A DNA stretch of 64,000 nt, from contig DEJG01000019.1 of NCBI GenBank assembly GCA_002353295.1, forward strand, positions 133,225 to 197,224, given 5' to 3'. Positions 59,730 to 64,000 of this stretch are shown here, piece after piece. This DNA is from Prevotella sp. UBA2754 (GTDB taxonomy: Bacteria > Bacteroidota > Bacteroidia > Bacteroidales > Bacteroidaceae). Below the pieces are notes generated by a model. That model was given only the letters and a program-made list of their open reading frames with translations. It ran no database searches and was not told the DNA's origin. Each line of letters begins with the position of its first letter. Position 1 is the first letter of the stretch. Made by a program: the position numbers and the translations under genes.

Positions 59730-62255
59730 TTATCTAATGTTTTTTCTTTCTGGTGCTCCAAAGTAACTGTAGCGACTGTTATCGGGATTGACGACAATCT
59801 GCTCTATGACAACCTCGGGGTCTATCATGATGAGCTTCAGCGTATGCTTGCCGGGAGTTGTCTGGAAGCTGGCATCAAGCCACCGGATGTTATCAAAGAC
59901 CTCATCACGGCGCTGCAGCTGCCGGCCATCCACATAGCCGCTCAAAGAGAGATGGCTACGCGGCGGCAGGGGCTTCAAGACTTTCGATACCGCCAGATTC
60001 TGTGGCGTATATTCCATAAAGGTATCTACCAGTCCACGACGGGCATCAATCACCTGCATGGGCAGGTCGTCGATCTGCACACCAAGGCGCAGTCCACGGG
60101 CAGGCAAAATATCCTGTGTGGGCAGAATGCCGATGGCCACATGCCCTTCGTCAGTCAGTTCCACCTCGTATTTCAGCACAGGGCCATCGCCCTCCTTATA
60201 TTCCTTCATCACATCCTTGGCACCCATGCAGCCCTTGCCACGCCCCAAATCAGGCAGGAACAGCCACCCATCGCTTTTCTGAGTATAGTCACAGGCAGCA
60301 ATCGAGTATTCCTTTGTATCCTTCGAGGCATTCAGGTCGAGATGAACCTTATAGCCAAGTGTCATCGGATGGTAGTTCTTATCAGGTATCGACCATTTGG
60401 TATAGCCGATATGGTTGTCGAGCATCATACCATCCCACTTGCCGCCAGCCATCACTTTATTGTAATAATCGGTGAGCCGCTGGTCTTGCGCCATGAGATG
60501 ACAGATGGTAACACTATCACCAACAGTAGCCGCATTGTAGATATGCGCCACGCCGGCACTAGCTACCGTCGGGTAATAGACCAACTGATAGAAAGCGTCT
60601 TGAGCCTCAACGGGAATCTGCGCTTTCAGCGCCTCGCAGCGTGACACAAGCGACTGCCAGAGGTTGCTCACGTGAAGCATCTCCTCGTAGTTGTAGATGC
60701 CTGGCACCTGGGCTTCGGGCTTACGCCAGAGATTATACTTTGAGTATTTGGCGATGATATCTGCCGTCTCTCTAGCAAATGCTTCGCCAAAGATACTACG
60801 TGTCCATCGCTCAAGCCATGCCTGCTCGTCGCCTGCCTGAATGGCATCAGGGTTCCAGGCATAGTGCATGATGAAGTCGATGGGCATCTCCTTGGGTTTC
60901 AAGTCACCCACGTTGATAATCCAGATGCGGTCGATACCACTCTTGTAGGCAAGATTCAACTGCTCACGCAGTTTAGGTACAGTGGTCGTATTGATCCAAC
61001 GGTCGTTCCAAGGACCGCCATTCATATCGATGTGGTAGTAGAGTCCCAGACCTCCCTTGCGCTTTCGTTCAAAGTCGCGCCCTTTACGGCGGATATAGCC
61101 CCAGTTGTTGTCGCAGAGCAGCAGCGTGACATCATCTGGCACGGTGAACCCCGCATCGTAGTAGCGCTGCACTTCCGTAAAGATGGCCCAGAGCTGAGGC
61201 ACGGCATCGGGACGTCCGTAGATGTCGTTGATAATCTGGCGCTGGCCGTCGATGACGCTTCCCAATGTCCTCATGTTCTCTTGGTCGTCGCCCTTCCCCA
61301 TCGCCACGTCACCATCGCCACGCATGCCGATCGTCACGAGGTTGTCGTAAGCCTTATTGCGCTCCATACCTTCACGGAAGAACTGGTCGATGCGCGCTTT
61401 ATTCGACGCATAGTCCCACGGACCCACCTGTTGTTTGCGGTGCAGATACTCCTGATGGGAGCGCATCATCGGCTCATGGTGACTGGTGCCCATCACGATA
61501 CCCATCTCGTCGGCCAGTCGCGGGCTCTCGGGATCATCCTCATTGAAGGCCGTTGCCCACATGGCAGGCCAGAAATAGTTGGCCTTCAGGCGCAGGAGCA
61601 ACTCAAAGATATGTTCGTAAGCCTTTGCGTTCACACCCCCAAAGTGGTTGGTACACCACGTGCCAAACGAGGGCCACTCGTCATTAATGAAAAGGCCACG
61701 ATACTTCACCTTAGGCGATGGCTGGACGAATCGCCCGCCATCATAATACAGTTCGTTCTGATGCTTCACAGGCGCATCTGCCATCCAATACCAAGGCGAC
61801 ACCCCGATACGCTCAGAGAGGTCGTAGATGCCATAGATGGTGCCACGCTTGTCGCTGCCCGCAATGACGAGATTGCCGTCAACCACGTCAATCAGATACG
61901 ATTCCCACTGTCCTTTAACCTGACGCACATCTATCTTTCGCTGTTTGATGAGTTCGTCGATGATACGGCTTTTGCCGATGGTACCTACGAGGATGGACGC
62001 CTTGAGATTCTGGCGCTCATGGGGCAGCAGACCAGCGGAAGTAGATGACTGCATGTTCACCTGCGAAGAAACACCCGTTACCTTCCGCACATCATCGCCC
62101 AGGTTGCGGGCAGCCATCAAGACACCTTTCCAGTCATCCACATCCACAACGATTGTTGCCGTCTTGCCACTCTTGGCAATGCAGAACTGTTCTGTCTGTG
62201 CCATTCCCGTCAGCACAGACAGCGTCATCACGATAGTCAGTAAATATCTCATCAT
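59730..62255 (-). CDS. GH115 xylan alpha-1,2-glucuronidase, exported
   Basis: An 841-residue family GH115 enzyme with a signal peptide (about 1-19). Typical blocks are GTIYGIYDLSERIGVSPWYW, KYRGLFINDEWPSFGTWCTN, LLRLKANYFWPAMWATAFNE and MGTSHHEPMMRSHQEY. GH115 enzymes release (4-O-methyl)glucuronic acid from xylan, including from internal residues. The gene is 13 bases after GH29 and abuts the GH2 gene, which suggests attack on a complex glucuronoxylan or arabinogalactan-type side chain. Confidence 0.93.
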   Translation of the reverse strand: MMRYLLTIVMTLSVLTGMAQTEQFCIAKSGKTATIVVDVDDWKGVLMAARNLGDDVRKVTGVSSQVNMQSSTSAGLLPHERQNLKASILVGTIGKSRIIDELIKQRKIDVRQVKGQWESYLIDVVDGNLVIAGSDKRGTIYGIYDLSERIGVSPWYWMADAPVKHQNELYYDGGRFVQPSPKVKYRGLFINDEWPSFGTWCTNHFGGVNAKAYEHIFELLLRLKANYFWPAMWATAFNEDDPESPRLADEMGIVMGTSHHEPMMRSHQEYLHRKQQVGPWDYASNKARIDQFFREGMERNKAYDNLVTIGMRGDGDVAMGKGDDQENMRTLGSVIDGQRQIINDIYGRPDAVPQLWAIFTEVQRYYDAGFTVPDDVTLLLCDNNWGYIRRKGRDFERKRKGGLGLYYHIDMNGGPWNDRWINTTTVPKLREQLNLAYKSGIDRIWIINVGDLKPKEMPIDFIMHYAWNPDAIQAGDEQAWLERWTRSIFGEAFARETADIIAKYSKYNLWRKPEAQVPGIYNYEEMLHVSNLWQSLVSRCEALKAQIPVEAQDAFYQLVYYPTVASAGVAHIYNAATVGDSVTICHLMAQDQRLTDYYNKVMAGGKWDGMMLDNHIGYTKWSIPDKNYHPMTLGYKVHLDLNASKDTKEYSIAACDYTQKSDGWLFLPDLGRGKGCMGAKDVMKEYKEGDGPVLKYEVELTDEGHVAIGILPTQDILPARGLRLGVQIDDLPMQVIDARRGLVDTFMEYTPQNLAVSKVLKPLPPRSHLSLSGYVDGRQLQRRDEVFDNIRWLDASFQTTPGKHTLKLIMIDPEVVIEQIVVNPDNSRYSYFGAPERKNIR

Positions 62256-62268
62256 ATATCTTATACGT

Positions 62269-63993
62269 TTATTCTGTTACTACTTCTATATCTCCGTAGC
62301 CCATGCGCTCGCCTGAAGCCAGACGGTCGGCATCGAGTTTCAAGACTCTTGCCTTGACGGGCTGAAACCTGATCTTCTGCCAGATGGGATTGTTCACGAT
62401 GTTCGAGAACTCGCCAGATGCCAGTTTTGTCCAATTCGACCAGTCGGTGGATGCCCAAAGGGTATAATGGGTCACCGTGCCCTCTTTTGATTCTTGTGGC
62501 GGCAGGTAGCGGAACTCGCTGATGGTCTGTTCCGCATCCCAGTCCATCATCATCTGTGTGGGACTGCTGAAGAAGATGTGCAGGCTGCTCGATTTCTTCT
62601 CACCGGAATCGGGGATGTCGGCGGTGAGCTCAGGAGCCAGATAGAGACCTAGTTTCTGGATAATGGGCACGTCTTTGTAATCGGTGATGGTGAAGCGCAG
62701 TTTCGTAGCCGTCACGGTAGGGAAACAGATGATGCGGCGATGACCGATGGTGGTCAGGCCGTCACCTTTATCCACGAGTGCATCCTTCAACTGCTGCCAT
62801 TTACCACCGACAAGCGCTTCGAGCGAGAACTTCTTAACACGCTGCCCTTTGGCGATAGCTTCTTCAGCCAGGAAACGGTTAAATGCCGTTGGTTTGCCGA
62901 AATCAATGATGGTTGTATTGCCTTCGCGGATGATCTCTGCCTGCTCTGCAAGATTCTCCTTAAACACCTCGTCGATCATCTTCTTAAAGGCTATGCCACG
63001 CAGACTGTCATTCGGGTGGATGCGACCATTAGGGGCGATGGGGAAGTTCAGCAGCAGCGTAGAGTTGCGGCCCACTGATTTATAATAGGTGTCCATCAAC
63101 TTCGACAGGCTTTTCACATGCTCATTCTCCGTCTCATGATAGAACCAGCCTGGGCGGATGCTTGTGTTTGTCTCGCCCGGACACCAGACGTCGCCATCCT
63201 CCACCCCATAGTGCAACATCTCGTAGGGCACATCACCGTCGTGGTTAAGCAGACTCCAGTTCGTCTCGCCCACATTGCCTGCCTCGGTGCCCACCCAGCG
63301 CAAATCACCACGATCGCTGCCATCATTCCAGATAAGGCACTTCGGCTGCAACTCACGGATCATCTTGTATGTCTCAGGCCACTGGTAGTAAGTCGTGCGG
63401 TCAATCTTTCGCGTCTCATTGGCACCGCCATACCAACCGTCGCCACCATTGGCACCATCAAACCATACCTCGAAGATCTCACCGTAGTTGGTGAGCAGCT
63501 CGCGCAACTGGTTGCGGAAATAGGTGACGTATGCTGGTCGCCCGTATTCAGGATGATTGCGATCCCACGGCGAGAGGTAGACGGCAAACGCCAATCCTTC
63601 TTCGCGACAGGCATCAGCCAGTTCGCGCACCACATCGCCCTTGCCGTTCTTCCAAGGCGAGTTCTTCACGGAATAGTCCGTATAAGCCGAGGGCCACATG
63701 CAAAACCCGCAATGATGCTTGGCGGTGAAGATGATGCCACGCATACCTGCCTGTTTACAGACACGCGCCCACTGCCGACAGTCAAGATTCTCAGGGTTAA
63801 ACAGCTGGGGATCTTCATTGCCGAAGCCCCACTCCTGATCTGTATAGGTGTTCAGCGAGTAATGGATGAATGCGTACATCTCCATGTCCTGCCAGCGCAA
63901 CTGGTTCTCGCTGGGCACCGGGCGCTGCGCCTGCATCGCCATCGCCAGGAGGAGGGCGCAGAGATACGTAGATATGAATCTTTTCTTGATCAT
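62269..63993 (-). CDS. GH29 alpha-L-fucosidase, exported
   Basis: A 574-residue family GH29 enzyme with a signal peptide (about 1-22, ending MQAQ). The catalytic TIM barrel has MRGIIFTAKHHCGFCMWPS, FAVYLSPWDRNHPEYG and the nucleophile Asp179 in VWFDGANGG; the C-terminus (from about 440) is an F5/8-type carbohydrate-binding module (DWDAEQTISEFRYLPPQE). It should remove alpha-fucose from plant or host glycans. First gene of the operon; its start is 7 bases from the right edge, so the promoter is outside the window. Confidence 0.93.
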   Translation of the reverse strand: MIKKRFISTYLCALLLAMAMQAQRPVPSENQLRWQDMEMYAFIHYSLNTYTDQEWGFGNEDPQLFNPENLDCRQWARVCKQAGMRGIIFTAKHHCGFCMWPSAYTDYSVKNSPWKNGKGDVVRELADACREEGLAFAVYLSPWDRNHPEYGRPAYVTYFRNQLRELLTNYGEIFEVWFDGANGGDGWYGGANETRKIDRTTYYQWPETYKMIRELQPKCLIWNDGSDRGDLRWVGTEAGNVGETNWSLLNHDGDVPYEMLHYGVEDGDVWCPGETNTSIRPGWFYHETENEHVKSLSKLMDTYYKSVGRNSTLLLNFPIAPNGRIHPNDSLRGIAFKKMIDEVFKENLAEQAEIIREGNTTIIDFGKPTAFNRFLAEEAIAKGQRVKKFSLEALVGGKWQQLKDALVDKGDGLTTIGHRRIICFPTVTATKLRFTITDYKDVPIIQKLGLYLAPELTADIPDSGEKKSSSLHIFFSSPTQMMMDWDAEQTISEFRYLPPQESKEGTVTHYTLWASTDWSNWTKLASGEFSNIVNNPIWQKIRFQPVKARVLKLDADRLASGERMGYGDIEVVTE

Positions 63994-64000
63994 CGGTCTA

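Noticed and set aside
60864..62048. Long plus-strand open frame (394 codons) opposite the GH115 gene
   Set aside because: Antisense to a well-supported glycosidase; no domain, no promoter, His/Val/Asp-rich shadow composition.
1..64000. CRISPR arrays, tRNA and rRNA genes
   Set aside because: The intergenic stretches were read for regularly spaced repeats and cloverleaf-like ends and none were found; the repeats present are tandem heptamers without spacers.

Overview
The window looks like a chromosomal segment of a gut or rumen Bacteroidota, most likely a Prevotella-type member of the Prevotellaceae. The support is: many copies of the Bacteroidota promoter form TTTG-N19-21-TAnnTTTG, weak ribosome binding sites, secreted proteins ending in the short 'VYNxxGxxx...GLYIxxGKKVxxK' tail common in Prevotella, DUF4230/DUF4738-type proteins, and fibre-degrading glycoside hydrolases. 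No rRNA, tRNA or CRISPR array was seen, and no SusC/SusD pair.

Layout. 1-3757: a GH31 alpha-xylosidase/glucosidase cut by the left edge, then a TPR sensor histidine kinase. 3806-10613: a leftward operon (secreted metallo-beta-lactamase-fold hydrolase, porin, sodium symporter) diverges from a rightward pair (small secreted protein, large PL1 pectate lyase); a LacI-type palindrome lies between them. 10820-19278: the most coherent unusual unit, a seven-gene phospho-signalling operon with a soluble FHA protein, two Ser/Thr kinases, a PP2C phosphatase, an FHA membrane protein, a double-FHA membrane protein carrying a trypsin-like protease outside the membrane, and a WG-repeat exported protein; trmO follows. 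20068-28752: a degenerate histidine kinase, an alanine/glycine symporter, two DUF4230 proteins, an exported beta-propeller-like protein, a calcium P-type ATPase and a lipoprotein. 27979-32984 (leftward): lysS, gpsA, pgi and a HAD phosphatase. 33173-40860 (rightward): three tandem ROK kinases joined to menI-menF-menD and an amidohydrolase.

42107-50011 is an accessory island. It starts with a 780-base gap holding a palindromic element and a gene relic. A complete transcription unit follows (own promoter and terminator): a PLD-SF2 helicase-DUF3427 protein, a NUDIX hydrolase and three small unknown proteins, one with a BamHI-like nuclease pattern. Then come a RhuM-Fic protein and repeated, reciprocally damaged Vsr-NUDIX cassettes and an internally deleted AAA ATPase. 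I judge this island to be genome-defence related.

50012-63993: a secreted arginine deiminase, a secreted subtilase, a one-polypeptide ABC importer whose solute-binding domain has its two lobes in reversed order, and a leftward operon GH29-GH115-GH2 for plant cell-wall glycans. Short tandem heptanucleotide repeats occur three times, twice inside genes (menD, vsr).
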